Positions 18,132 to 27,210 of a DNA stretch of 64,000 nt are shown here, piece by piece. Origin of the DNA: Huaxiibacter chinensis (GTDB lineage Bacteria; Pseudomonadota; Gammaproteobacteria; Enterobacterales; Enterobacteriaceae); assembly GCF_022171985.1 (NCBI RefSeq), contig NZ_JAJVHF010000001.1, forward strand, positions 868,001 to 932,000, in the 5' to 3' direction. Within the stretch, counting starts at the first letter, position 1; every line of letters starts with the position of its first letter. Both the position numbers and the translations under genes were made by a program. A model generated the notes under the pieces. The model did no database searches. It saw nothing but the letters and a program-made list of their open reading frames with translations, and was not told where the DNA came from.

Positions 18132-19964
18132 ATGACTCATTTGAAAAATGCAAAATATACGATGCCGTTACGCGAGGAAGGGTTTATTGGACTGGGGGAT
18201 TATGCCGCGATTGGTGAGGGTCGCTCCGTGGCGCTCATCGCCCCGGATGGTTCGATTGACTGGTGGGGCGCGCCCAATCTCGACTCGCCTCCCCTTTTCG
18301 ATCGGTTACTTGACCCAACCATCGGCGGTTTTTTCAGCCTGACGCCTGCGGTTGACTATACCGTCACGCGCGCTTACCGCGCGGATAGCAACGTGCTGGA
18401 AACCCGTTATGAGACGGATGACGGCACGGCGTTATTAACAGAATCGATTAACAGTACCCTGGCGGGACGTCTGCCCTGGAGTGAGCTGGCGCGACGGCTG
18501 GAAGGCATTCGCGGCACCGTCCCATTCCGGCTCAATCTGCGGTTCGGAACGATGGTCGAGACGCGTTCGCCCTGGCGATCGGATACCTTCAAAGGCAGTG
18601 TTTACCATATCGGCGATCTCATGGCGATGCTGCACACCAGCGAAAATGTCGTCATTACCCATGCCGATGACGAAGAGATCGAAGCGGAAATCACCCTTAA
18701 GAAGGGAAGCCGGGAAGTTGTCGCGCTGCTCGTCACCCAGAACGAACCCCTTGCCGTGCCAGACATTCAGGCCATTGATAATCGCATCGAAACCAGCCAC
18801 ACCGCCTGGCAGGACTGGGTGAAAGGGCTTAAGTACGATGGACTCTATAAAGATCACGTTATCCGTTCCGCGCTGGCGCTGAAGTTCCTTTGGTATTCTC
18901 CCACGGGTGCGCTGGCCGCTGCGGCCACCACGTCCCTGCCGGAAGGGATCGGCGGCGAGAAAAACTATGACTACCGCTTTGCCTGGGTAAGAGACGCCTG
19001 CCTGATCATCAAGGCGTTTACCTATCTGGGCACCCTTGAAGAGTGTAAGGCGGCGTTCTCCTGGCTGTCGAAAACCATTATTAAACACGGCCCGGAGATG
19101 CGGGCCTGTTATACCCTCGAAGGCGAACTGGTCCCGGAGGAGCAGTACGCGGAACTCCAGGGTTACCAACATTCACAGCCGGTACGCATTGGCAATAACG
19201 CCCGCAACCAACGTCAGTTAAGCATGTATGCCGATATGCTTGGCGTGGCAAAGCTGTTTGTCGAAGCGGGCAATATTCTGGATACGGGGACTTCGCGCTT
19301 TCTGGGGCATCTTGCCAATCAGTGCGCCGACCGCTGGCGCATGAAGGACTCCGGTATCTGGGAGCTGCCGGATGAGCAGCATTACACCCATTCCAAGATG
19401 TCCTGCTGGCTGGCGCTGGACTGTGCCGTGGTGCTGGCGGAGTCCAGCCATATCGAACCCACCTGGAAAGCGCGCTGGAAACGCGAGCGGGACCGGATCC
19501 GCGACTGGGTTGAAGAGCACTGCTGGTCGGAATCCCATCAGTCCTACTGCTTTTACGTCGGGGACGGCGGCCAGCTGGATGCCTCGCTTGCCCTGGTTTC
19601 GCGTTACGGCGTAAAAGTGAACCCAAAACGCATGAAGCTGACCTATCAGGCTATCCAGCGCGAGCTGGGGCATAACAGCGCGATGATCTACCGCTATAGC
19701 GGCGTTGAGCAGGAGGAGAGCACCTTCATTGCCTGCTCGTTCTGGCTGGCAGAGGCCTGGGCTTCGATGGGTAATCCGGCGGTTGCCGCAGAGCTAATGG
19801 AAGAGATACTGGAGACACTGTGCCACCGCGGCAATGTCGAAACGTTCAACGAAATGTTTGATACCCGCACCGGCGAGTGGGTGGGCAATATGCCTCAGGG
19901 TCTGAGCCACCTTGCCCTGATCTGCGCGGCGCAGGCCATCAGCGAGCATCACGGGCACGAATAA
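18132..19964 (+). CDS. Glycoside hydrolase family 15 protein (glucoamylase/trehalase-like)
   Basis: 610 residues, cytoplasmic by absence of a signal peptide. The N-terminal domain (GDYAAIGEGRSVALIAPDGS, then IDWWGAPNLDSPPLFDRLLD) is the standard opening of bacterial GH15 enzymes. The (alpha/alpha)6 barrel carries YDYRFAWVRDACLIIKAFTY, IWELPDEQHYTHSKMSCWLA and EESTFIACSFWLAEAWASMG. Related enzymes cleave glucose from trehalose or alpha-glucans. AAAAGGGA sits directly before the ATG; the TTG at 18141 or ATG at 18162 are better spaced, so the true start may be 3-10 codons later. Confidence 0.92.
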   Translation: MTHLKNAKYTMPLREEGFIGLGDYAAIGEGRSVALIAPDGSIDWWGAPNLDSPPLFDRLLDPTIGGFFSLTPAVDYTVTRAYRADSNVLETRYETDDGTALLTESINSTLAGRLPWSELARRLEGIRGTVPFRLNLRFGTMVETRSPWRSDTFKGSVYHIGDLMAMLHTSENVVITHADDEEIEAEITLKKGSREVVALLVTQNEPLAVPDIQAIDNRIETSHTAWQDWVKGLKYDGLYKDHVIRSALALKFLWYSPTGALAAAATTSLPEGIGGEKNYDYRFAWVRDACLIIKAFTYLGTLEECKAAFSWLSKTIIKHGPEMRACYTLEGELVPEEQYAELQGYQHSQPVRIGNNARNQRQLSMYADMLGVAKLFVEAGNILDTGTSRFLGHLANQCADRWRMKDSGIWELPDEQHYTHSKMSCWLALDCAVVLAESSHIEPTWKARWKRERDRIRDWVEEHCWSESHQSYCFYVGDGGQLDASLALVSRYGVKVNPKRMKLTYQAIQRELGHNSAMIYRYSGVEQEESTFIACSFWLAEAWASMGNPAVAAELMEEILETLCHRGNVETFNEMFDTRTGEWVGNMPQGLSHLALICAAQAISEHHGHE

Positions 19965-20030
19965 CCCTCAAGCTGCACCGTGCTGCTAATCTTCGCCAGC
20001 AGCGTCTCCTGCATGACGAATGACGCGCCT

Positions 20031-20079
20031 GACCCCGGGGCCCGGACTTTACTCATGATAACGTCCGGGCACGGGGGTC
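20031..20079. repeat. Long GC-rich inverted repeat between convergent genes
   Basis: Arms of 17 bp (20031-20047 and 20063-20079) match at 15 of 17 positions, starting GACCCC and ending GGGGTC, around a 15-base loop with ACTCATGATAAC. No T-run follows on either strand, so it is not a simple Rho-independent terminator. It lies between the convergent GH15 and GH105 genes and may stop or stabilise both transcripts. The rest of the 277-bp gap holds nothing else I can support. Confidence 0.65.
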
Positions 20080-20241
20080 AATCTACAATGGATGCGGCCA
20101 CTCTGCGCCGAATCGTTAATGAAAAGAGGCTTCCGGTGCCCGTCATCCTTGACGATCAATCAGATCGTTCGGCCCTGAAATCTTCTTCACCCGCCACGTT
20201 TTCACACGCGAATATGCACGGCGGCTCTCTCTCGCCGTGAT

Positions 20242-21384
20242 TTAGAGATAGGCGTGTAAGTATTCAGCCATACAGAGTATCGCCATCGCCTGCCCGTAAG
20301 GCATGGGCGTCAACGGGATCTGTCGGTAGTAGTCCAGATTGGGTCCCATCTCGGTGCCAAAAGAGGACTGCGTGAGTTCGCCTTCGTCACTGATACAGTT
20401 TACTACGCCGCGTATGGCTTTTTGCCCAACAATGCCATAGTGACTGCTGATGTAGCGTTTGCGTACGGCTTTAAGAATGCCATAGGCAAATCCAGCCGTG
20501 GCAGAGCTTTCCAGATAGGAATCCCTGTCATCCAGCAGCGTATGCCACAGACCGCTTTCATCCTGAAGCTGCGCCAGCGCGCTCACCTGGCTGTTGAGTA
20601 CCTCCAGTAAAAACCGACGCGTCGCGTCGTATTCGGGCAGTTCCAGCAACTCGATGAAATCCGGAATGGCCACCGTCAGCCAGCTATTCCCTCGCGCCCA
20701 GCGGGCACGGGAAAAGTTGTGGTTGCCCTCAAAGGTCCAGCCATGAAACCAGAGGCCGGTTTCCCTGTCCATCAGGTACTGGATATGGGTCAAAAACTGG
20801 AACTTGGCCTCTTCGATATACTCCTGACGCCCCAACAGCTTGCCAATTTTTGCCAGAGGCATGACGGTCATCATCAGGGTATCGTCCCAAAGCTGCTGAT
20901 TATTTTCTTTATGAATGACGACGTGCTGGATCCCCCCCTTTTCCGTACGTGGCATTTCGTACATCACCCATTCCGACCATCGTTCAAGCAGCTGCAGCCA
21001 GGCTGGATTGCGCGTCTCTTCATAACGGTAAGCTAACGTTAAGAGTGGGCAGACAGTGTTAACGTTTTTAGTCGGGGTGCCTTCGGCTAACCGCGCGCTG
21101 AACCAGTCGTCAATAATGGCCTGCATCTCAGGCTCGCCAGTTTGCTGGTAATACTGAAAAATTCCATACAGCCCAATGCCATGCGTCCATTCCCATCCTG
21201 CTGCCCAGCCTTTAGCATCGATGATTCGTCCATCATCAAGATGAAGAGCAAACTCACCGGTTGTATCTTCAATCGCAACCAGATTTTTGGTGACTTTATG
21301 AATTAAAGCCTTTAGTGCATCACGCGAGATAAAGTGGTCTGGTTGACGGAGCAAAGCACTATCTTTCACGGGATAAATCGTCAT
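20242..21384 (-). CDS. Glycoside hydrolase family 105, unsaturated glucuronyl/galacturonyl hydrolase
   Basis: 380-residue (alpha/alpha)6-barrel enzyme that removes the unsaturated uronic acid left by polysaccharide lyases, for example on rhamnogalacturonan oligomers. GH105 marks are GWEWTHGIGLYGIFQYYQQT, the catalytic-Asp block NQQLWDDTLMMTVMPLAKIG, ARWARGNSWLTVAIPDFIEL and SSATAGFAYGILKAVRKRYI. No signal peptide, so it acts on imported oligomers. It is the second gene after the dehydrogenase (75 bp gap), under the LacI regulator upstream. No dedicated transporter is encoded next to it. Confidence 0.92.
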   Translation of the reverse strand: MTIYPVKDSALLRQPDHFISRDALKALIHKVTKNLVAIEDTTGEFALHLDDGRIIDAKGWAAGWEWTHGIGLYGIFQYYQQTGEPEMQAIIDDWFSARLAEGTPTKNVNTVCPLLTLAYRYEETRNPAWLQLLERWSEWVMYEMPRTEKGGIQHVVIHKENNQQLWDDTLMMTVMPLAKIGKLLGRQEYIEEAKFQFLTHIQYLMDRETGLWFHGWTFEGNHNFSRARWARGNSWLTVAIPDFIELLELPEYDATRRFLLEVLNSQVSALAQLQDESGLWHTLLDDRDSYLESSATAGFAYGILKAVRKRYISSHYGIVGQKAIRGVVNCISDEGELTQSSFGTEMGPNLDYYRQIPLTPMPYGQAMAILCMAEYLHAYL

Positions 21385-21459
21385 TGTGTCATCCTGTAAC
21401 GTTGTCGGATCGTGCTGGCATGCAAGGCCGCCAGCAGCAAAGGGTTAACCCTGTCCAGA

Positions 21460-22581
21460 TTACTCCGCGTGCGGGATCAGCAGCACTTTTACCGCCTCTG
21501 GGGTTCCGAAGGTTTCGAAGGCGTTCTCCCAGCGATCGAGCGGGAATTTATGCGTCACAATCCCTTCAGCGGTGAGCAGTTTGCGACTGAACAGGTCAAT
21601 CACGGTCTCGTAGCAGCCGGGGCTTAGATGCGCGCCACGAATATCCAGCTCTTTGCGATCGCCAATGATCGACCAGTCCACGGTTGTTTCGCGACTGAAC
21701 ACACTGAACTCAACGAAGCGCCCCAGTTTGCGAATCATCTGTAGCCCCTGCGTAACCCCGGCAGGATTACCTGAAGCTTCGATATACACATCACAACCAT
21801 AGCCGTCTGTCAGGGCTTTCACTTCCGCGATGACGTCGTCTTCAAGCGGGTTCAGCACCACATCCGCGCCGAGTTTTTTCGCCAGTGCCAGGCGATAAGG
21901 CATGGTATCGATAACGATCAGCTTTTTCGGGGTCTTGAGCTTTATGGCTTGTACCATGCCCAGCCCAAGTGTTCCGGCCCCGGCGAGAACAACCACATCA
22001 TTAAACTGGATATCTCCCCGGTTTACGGCGTGTACGGAACAGGAAAAAGGTTCGATGAGCGCGCACTCTTCCAGAGAAAGCGAGAAGGGTATTTTATGCA
22101 CCCGACTCGTTGGCTTAAATAACATGTATTCAGTCATGCCGCCGTCAGCGTCCTGTTTCTGAAAACCATAGATATCGTGTTTTTCGCACATCCAGTACTG
22201 TCCGTTACGACAGAAGCGGCACGTGTTGCAGGGAACAATTTGCTCGGCGATAACCCGGTCGCCCTCTTCAACGCCGAAGTGCTCAAGCGCATTCGGACCT
22301 GCAGCAACCACCGTACCGAAAAACTCATGGCCGCTGACCACCGGGGTTTTTACATACGCTGGGAATGTTTCATTGCCCCAGAACATGGGCGCACCGTGGT
22401 AACAATGAAAATCAGACGCGCAGATGCCGCACGCCCCTATTTTCACCAGCAATTCATTGTGTTGCGGTTCCGGCAATAGCGAAGTGATTAAACGGTAATC
22501 GTGAGGGCCAAAATTGACCAGCTGTTTGATATGCGCAGGTTTAAGGTTCACAGCGACGTTCCTGTACGAATGAAGTTGCAT
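21460..22581 (-). CDS. Zinc-dependent medium-chain alcohol/polyol dehydrogenase
   Basis: 373 residues. The catalytic zinc site is seen in GACGICASDFHCYHG and GHEFFG, and the structural zinc site in CNTCRFCRNGQYWMC with four Cys. The NAD fold is VVVLAGAGTLGLGMVQA. It belongs to the sorbitol/threonine dehydrogenase branch of the family. Together with the GH105 gene it probably handles a sugar or sugar acid released from plant polysaccharide; the true substrate is unknown. Two palindromic operators lie upstream. Confidence 0.9.
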   Translation of the reverse strand: MQLHSYRNVAVNLKPAHIKQLVNFGPHDYRLITSLLPEPQHNELLVKIGACGICASDFHCYHGAPMFWGNETFPAYVKTPVVSGHEFFGTVVAAGPNALEHFGVEEGDRVIAEQIVPCNTCRFCRNGQYWMCEKHDIYGFQKQDADGGMTEYMLFKPTSRVHKIPFSLSLEECALIEPFSCSVHAVNRGDIQFNDVVVLAGAGTLGLGMVQAIKLKTPKKLIVIDTMPYRLALAKKLGADVVLNPLEDDVIAEVKALTDGYGCDVYIEASGNPAGVTQGLQMIRKLGRFVEFSVFSRETTVDWSIIGDRKELDIRGAHLSPGCYETVIDLFSRKLLTAEGIVTHKFPLDRWENAFETFGTPEAVKVLLIPHAE

Positions 22582-22590
22582 AAACCTTAT

Positions 22591-22608
22591 AATGTTTTCG
22601 TAAACATT
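22591..22608 (-). promoter_or_regulatory. LacI-type operator, proximal copy
   Basis: AATGTTTTCGTAAACATT, an 18-bp palindrome with one mismatched pair and the central CG typical of LacI-family operators. It lies 10 bp upstream of the dehydrogenase start codon. A second, related copy lies 153 bp further upstream. Confidence 0.75.
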
Positions 22609-22626
22609 TATAATTCAGCCGCATGA

Positions 22627-22648
22627 TTTTGTGATCGCCTTTACATTT
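22627..22648. promoter_or_regulatory. Possible CRP site
   Basis: TGTGA at 22630-22634 and TTACA at 22641-22645 with six bases between them; nine of ten core positions fit the CRP consensus. Catabolite control would suit a sugar operon. Confidence 0.45.
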
Positions 22649-22743
22649 AGTCTATCAAAGCCCTTAAATATCAGACAGATAATTTTGTTATCAATTTTAT
22701 CCATTTACGCCACAATACAAATAACACATTCTCATCGCTACAA

Positions 22744-22761
22744 AATGTTTATGTGAACATC
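22744..22761 (-). promoter_or_regulatory. LacI-type operator, distal copy
   Basis: AATGTTTATGTGAACATC matches the proximal operator at 14 of 18 positions and keeps both half-sites ATGTTT and AACAT. It lies between the lacI-like stop codon and the dehydrogenase promoter. With the first copy it could support repression by looping. Confidence 0.6.
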
Positions 22762-22792
22762 TGAGTACAAAAAAATGAGCCGTGAAGAGCGA

Positions 22793-23782
22793 TCAGCGAA
22801 TGTTCTTCAGGAATCCGTTGATGACAGTACGAGCCTGCCAGGGACGACCTTCAATGGCTGCGACCAGGTTCTCTGCCACAATGGTGGCCCACTGTTTGTA
22901 ATCGTGAACGACGGACGGGTAATAAAAGCCAAAGGCTTCAGCATGCGGGATGTCGTCTATTGAGAGGAAATCCAGTTTGAGTGACCATTTTGTCGCCACG
23001 CTGTGCGCCGCCAGCGAAATTGCGCCATTGACGCCCACAATTGCGTCATAACGTCTTTCCCCCACCGCAAAATGCGCGGCAATCATCTCTTTCGCGTTAT
23101 CGTAACGATAATCGGTATACAGATGAGTCACCTGCGTTGAAGCAGGAAGATTCTGGCAAATGCTGGACACTCTCGCCTGGGTGATACGCGACTGTTCATG
23201 ACCGCCAATGACAAGAACATGCTGGTACTGTTTCTGGGTAATCACAGAGGCAATGAGTTCCCCTGCCCGCTCATCGTTGACGTAAACGGCGGGAAGTGTC
23301 GTATCAAACTGGCGGTCAAACTGAATGAGTTTTGTGGCAGAGTTTCGCAGTATTTTCAGGTGGCTGGTATCGTAGTCAGGCGTATCACTGATGACGGATA
23401 AAACAACGCCTGCCACTTTGTAGCCGACTAAAGTATTGATGGCCTTTATCTCTGAATCACGGTTACCGCCGGTGGTAAAAATCATTACCGAATAGCCTTT
23501 GGATTCCGCCTGCTGGCAAAGCTGCTGAATCACATAGGAATAGCTTTGATTAAACGTGTCATCGGTGACAATCCCAATAATGGGGCTCAGGGATGTCTTT
23601 ATGTTCTGGGCAAAAATGTTGGGTACGTAATCAACTTCACTTGCGATACGCAGTATTTTCTCACGCGTTTTGCTTTTCACTTTATCCGGATCGGTAAAAG
23701 TCCTGGAAACAGTAATGCTGCTGACCCCCGCCAGACGAGCGATATCAGTGATCGTAGGTGCTTTATTACTGATTTTTTTCAT
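22793..23782 (-). CDS. LacI family transcription regulator
   Basis: 329 residues. The N-terminal helix-turn-helix (TITDIARLAGVSSITVSRTF) and hinge are at residues 9-60, followed by a periplasmic-binding-protein-like sensor domain (SPIIGIVTDDTFNQSYSYVI, then VLVIGGHEQSRITQARVSSI). It is transcribed in the same direction as the dehydrogenase/GH105 genes and is the obvious regulator of the operators found between them. The effector is probably a uronic-acid or pectin-derived sugar, by inference. Confidence 0.92.
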   Translation of the reverse strand: MKKISNKAPTITDIARLAGVSSITVSRTFTDPDKVKSKTREKILRIASEVDYVPNIFAQNIKTSLSPIIGIVTDDTFNQSYSYVIQQLCQQAESKGYSVMIFTTGGNRDSEIKAINTLVGYKVAGVVLSVISDTPDYDTSHLKILRNSATKLIQFDRQFDTTLPAVYVNDERAGELIASVITQKQYQHVLVIGGHEQSRITQARVSSICQNLPASTQVTHLYTDYRYDNAKEMIAAHFAVGERRYDAIVGVNGAISLAAHSVATKWSLKLDFLSIDDIPHAEAFGFYYPSVVHDYKQWATIVAENLVAAIEGRPWQARTVINGFLKNIR

Positions 23783-24152
23783 TTTTATGCTCTTTCTTCA
23801 CTGAAAAAGATGAATATACCATCAATTTGAAAAGCGTATTTTACTTTTACCCGCTGAAAAGCGCCTGAGTCAACGTTGCCGCTGAGGTGGCGTTTTTAAC
23901 CCACAACGCGCTTCACTGCCCGCAAGCTACCGATCGTTTTTCCGTATCACACGCTCTCCATCAGGCGATTAACGGGCACACTTGCATGGGCTGTACTGCT
24001 GTTGGTTTATACCAGGCACTCAGCGCAGATGCACATGGGAAAAGGCCCGGTAGGAGCGATATGAGGATATTGGTAACTTTCTGTGTGAGTCACAGAGATC
24101 AAAGCAGTTTGCAATATAAAAATGCTCAATCAATGACTAATACAACCGTCCC
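23783..24152. other. Intergenic region upstream of the LacI gene
   Basis: About 370 bp. It should include the regulator's promoter. An 89-codon open frame on the plus strand (from 23887) has no ribosome site or family features and is not accepted as a gene. Confidence 0.4.
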
Positions 24153-24311
24153 TTAGCGTATTGTCAGGCCGAGTATCAGATTAACAAACCCCGCAGACAG
24201 AAGAACGAAACCAGGGATGAGAAAGCTATTGGTCCGCTTTTTACGAGCCAAATAGAACATAACCATTGCTATGCACAGCATTGGAACCGCAATTATCAAG
24301 AATACTGACAT
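24153..24311 (-). CDS. Small two-helix membrane protein
   Basis: 52 residues reading MSVFLIIAVPMLCIAMVMFY, then a basic loop LARKKRTNSF, then a second hydrophobic helix LIPGFVLLSAGFVNLILGL. AAGGAAG lies six bases before the ATG. The helix-KKR-helix layout and good ribosome site make it a credible gene, with the basic loop predicted to face the cytoplasm. No family is recognised. Confidence 0.65.
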   Translation of the reverse strand: MSVFLIIAVPMLCIAMVMFYLARKKRTNSFLIPGFVLLSAGFVNLILGLTIR

Positions 24312-24546
24312 TTTTCTTCCTTTATGAGATCGGGTTACTTTCCTGAAAGTATTACACAGGGTGCTGTATCGAAACGACCATCATCCCCCTTCCCCACTAA
24401 ATTTTGCCTAACGGTTCTGCTTGCCTTGTTACTCTCCTGATAAGATATCTTAACCTCTTGCGTCAACTCTAAATCGGGTGGTAGTACTCTCAATCTTGAT
24501 AGCGTAGTCTGCCTGCACTGGAAGACTCACTAACAAGATGCTTTGT

Positions 24547-25104
24547 ATGGAAATTATTTTAATGCGTCATGGAAAACCTGCTTTTACCGGCTCTTCAAGG
24601 ATAAGGAGCGGTGAAATGGCAGACTGGGTCACTGAATATGATCTCTCTGATACGGGTACCGATATACCCTCAGCGTCCACACTATCTTTAGCGTCCAGCG
24701 CACATCGGATCATAAGCAGTAATCTTCCCAGAGCGCTTTCTTCTTTGAAGGCATTAGGCCGTGAGCCTGAACTCATCGATGAGGTATTTAAGGAAGCTGG
24801 CCTGCCGATATTTCACATGCCCATGTTGAAGTTATCACCCACCCTTTGGGCTGCTTTTTTCCGTGTCATGTGGCTACTGGGATTTTCCCCTAATGCGGAG
24901 CCGCTAAACGTTGCAAAACAACGTGCTAGGCAGGCTGCCAAAATTCTCGTGGCCTGTGCAAAAGAATCGAACGGTCCAGTGTTACTTATGGGGCATGGCG
25001 TTATGAATCGATTGATTACAAAAGAACTCAAATCGTTGGGCTGGAAAGAGTGTCGTCGACAGGGTAATGGTTACTGGAACGCAGGTATTTACAGCTTAGG
25101 ATAA
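24547..25104 (+). CDS. Histidine phosphatase family protein
   Basis: 185 residues of the phosphoglycerate-mutase-like superfamily. The phosphohistidine motif is MRHGKP at residues 6-11, with the second catalytic His in LLMGHGVMNRLI near residue 155. Arg and Glu of the pocket are probably in IISSNLPRALSSLKAL and LIDEVFKEAGLP. Start taken at ATG 24547 (MEIILMRHG); an in-frame ATG lies three codons upstream. Neither has a strong ribosome site. It borders the accessory island that follows; substrate unknown. Confidence 0.85.
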   Translation: MEIILMRHGKPAFTGSSRIRSGEMADWVTEYDLSDTGTDIPSASTLSLASSAHRIISSNLPRALSSLKALGREPELIDEVFKEAGLPIFHMPMLKLSPTLWAAFFRVMWLLGFSPNAEPLNVAKQRARQAAKILVACAKESNGPVLLMGHGVMNRLITKELKSLGWKECRRQGNGYWNAGIYSLG

Positions 25105-25570
25105 GTAAAGCACTGATTCACATCTCCTCTCTCCAGTTTTTTTAGATTGCCGGATCTGCTAATGACATTGAGCCGCTCCTGAAGCAGCTATTTCCTGATG
25201 GATAGCAATCCGTACAGAAAGAGAGGGGTCCTGGCGCGGGCAGCAGACCCATTAACTTTCAGGTCTGCTTTGAGCGAGAAACGGACGTTCGAGTGGTTTA
25301 GCAAGCAGGTGGGGGTTTTGCTAACGTGGTTGCGTATCAATAACAAGGGGCAGGTCACATTGGGCTACAGTGAATACCAAAAGTGGTTTGTTTAATTAAG
25401 CGGGATAATTACAGCATCGGTGGGTTTATACTTATCGTTGGGAGAAGATCCTAGTGATTGGTGCCCCTCTCTTCAGCATAATACCTTGCTATCAAAAGAA
25501 CAGATCAAGAAGCGGGCAAAAGCTGGAATGATTACTTGTTGAGACACATTATCCTGTAAGGAAACACAGC
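25105..25570. other. Intergenic region at the left edge of the accessory island
   Basis: About 466 bp that hold one copy of the GTCCGC double-hairpin repeat (25226-25290) and no supported gene. The 65-codon frame at 25198 runs through the repeat and is rejected. Confidence 0.5.
25226..25290 (+). repeat. GTCCGC double-hairpin repeat, copy A
   Basis: Aligns over its full length with the copies at 28636 and 30883: left arm with CTGGCGCGGGCAG, linker CATTAACTTTCAG, right hairpin GGTCTGCTTTGAGCGAGAAA then CGGACGTT. The left hairpin is the more diverged part. Confidence 0.7.
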
Positions 25571-26341
25571 ATGTTTAAAGAACTTATAGAGCAGAGCCTA
25601 AACGAGGCAAAAGCCGCCAGAGCTGCGCTGAACAAGGTTAACGGCGTAGTTGTCGGAAAGATGCATAATCCTGATCAGGGGTTGTATCTCGCTAACTATG
25701 CAAATTTGCTAATGAACAGGCAGATAGATATCTTTGATGATGCGCTTCTCCTCCTCGAAAACGAACGATACCAAACCGCTTGTGTCGTTAGCCGGGGGAT
25801 GATTGAAACACATGCTTTCTCACGACTCTTAAACAAGAAAGTGGAGAAGATCCTGACGAACCAAAGCGGTCGCGAAAGTGTAGATAAAGCTCTCGATGTC
25901 ATCCTGGGCTTTACGAACAGTTCCCGATTTAAAAAGTCAGAGCAAGAAAAGATTCGGAAAGGAGTATTTGACCCTAACGACTACATGTTTACTGAAGAGA
26001 CTAAGCATCGTTTTGAAAACCTACTTGCTGTCAGTCAGCATGTGATGAATGCTTTACGCGATCTCTATGAAGATGAGATGAAACAGACTAAGGGGAGAGA
26101 AAGCGATTTTGAACTGACGTATGACATACTTAGCGAATATGTTCATCCTTCACAAACGAGCATCTACCAATACTACACACCTGAAACCCACTTAGTTCCT
26201 ACTTCAGTTGGTAATATCCATGCTTATAAGTCTGCTCAGATACATTGCGCGAGAGCGCTACACTTCATATTAGATGCGAAGAATCAACATTATTGGTCTT
26301 CACAGTTGGCAGATGAGATGACTAAACGTGGTAAACAGTAA
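25571..26341 (+). CDS. Helical protein of DUF5677 type, accessory island
   Basis: 256 residues, mostly alpha-helical, soluble. Segments YANLLMNRQIDIFDDALLLL and VVSRGMIETHAFSRLL with the C-terminal LSEYVHPSQTSIYQYY suggest the DUF5677 family, whose members share a conserved Arg and a His before Pro-Ser. The RGMIETH stretch would satisfy the loose HEPN pattern Rx4-6H, but this is much weaker than in the three genes downstream. AAGGAAA precedes the ATG. A single-gene unit closed by its own terminator. A defence role is inferred from location only. Confidence 0.75.
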   Translation: MFKELIEQSLNEAKAARAALNKVNGVVVGKMHNPDQGLYLANYANLLMNRQIDIFDDALLLLENERYQTACVVSRGMIETHAFSRLLNKKVEKILTNQSGRESVDKALDVILGFTNSSRFKKSEQEKIRKGVFDPNDYMFTEETKHRFENLLAVSQHVMNALRDLYEDEMKQTKGRESDFELTYDILSEYVHPSQTSIYQYYTPETHLVPTSVGNIHAYKSAQIHCARALHFILDAKNQHYWSSQLADEMTKRGKQ

Positions 26342-26347
26342 AAACTC

Positions 26348-26374
26348 AGCCCCTGTAGAGGGGCTTTTTATTTG
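26348..26374 (+). terminator. Rho-independent terminator
   Basis: Stem AGCCCCT / AGGGGCT with loop GTAG (26348-26365) followed by TTTTTATTT, starting 7 bp after the preceding stop codon. Confidence 0.85.
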
Positions 26375-26492
26375 ACAGTCTTTTAATTTCTTCTTTATAT
26401 ACTGCAAATGACATGCGCCCCATAGAACAATTTATATTGATGTTAGCAATGCCCGCTTTTGGCACAGGACTGCTGTTGCAGCCCTGGCAACC

Positions 26493-27100
26493 TTAGACTT
26501 CAATCGATTCAGAGATCTCTAACGCATCATCGACTTCAATGCCCAGATAACGGACTGTGCTTTCCAGTTTCTTATGGCCTAACAGAAGTTGGATCACCCT
26601 GAGATTCTTAGTTTTCTTGTAAATCAGGTAAGGTTTTGTTCTTCTCAAGGAATGTGTACTGTAAAGCGAATCTTCGAGACCAAGTTTTGCTACCCACCCA
26701 TGAAAAATTCGGTTGTATTGCCGGGTTGATATGTGTTGCTTAGTACCGACCCGAGATCGGAACAAATATCTTTACTGCGTAAATTGCCAAGCTTTATCAA
26801 TGCAGAAACAGCTTCTCTTGTCCCTTTGGTTATCTCAAATTGGACAGGGCTGCCGGTTTTCTGTTGTAGAACCGTAGCTCTGCTTGAAACAGAGCTACCA
26901 TATGCAACATCAGATACTTTGAGTTTGACCAGATCACAGCCTCGAAGCTTACTGTCCAGGGCCATGTTGAACAGAGCTAAATCGCGCGTTTTACCTTCCA
27001 GTTCAAGTCGGATTCGGATACCCCAGATATGAGATATCTGAAGTGGTCTTTTTTGGCCTATGATACGGTCTTTGTTCCACGGTGACGTGTTCATACTCAA
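26493..27100 (-). pseudogene. Tyrosine recombinase/integrase broken by a frameshift
   Basis: Two overlapping frames together make one short integrase of about 200 residues. The first part (27100 to about 26767) ends in LGNLRSKDI; the second (26765 to 26493) resumes with LFRSRVGTKQHISTRQY and contains the catalytic block THSLRRTK, LLGHKKLESTVRYLG with the Arg, His and nucleophile Tyr. Loss of one base in the run at 26764-26766 (AAA on the plus strand, expected AAAA) explains the break. It marks past mobility of the island. Confidence 0.85.
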
Positions 27101-27210
27101 ATCTCCTGCAATGTGGGAGATTTGAGTATGGTTGTCCTTATGAGCGAGGAGCGGAAGCTCACTTTAGGGCAATCTAATTCACATGTCAGAGGATTTATAA
27201 AAAGAGAATA

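Noticed and set aside
19980-20240. 86-codon frame after the GH15 gene
   Set aside because: It runs through the inverted repeat, has no ribosome site and no protein-like pattern.
23887-24156. 89-codon frame upstream of the LacI gene
   Set aside because: No start signal or family features, and it lies in regulatory sequence.
25198-25395. 65-codon frame at the left edge of the island
   Set aside because: Most of it is translated repeat sequence.
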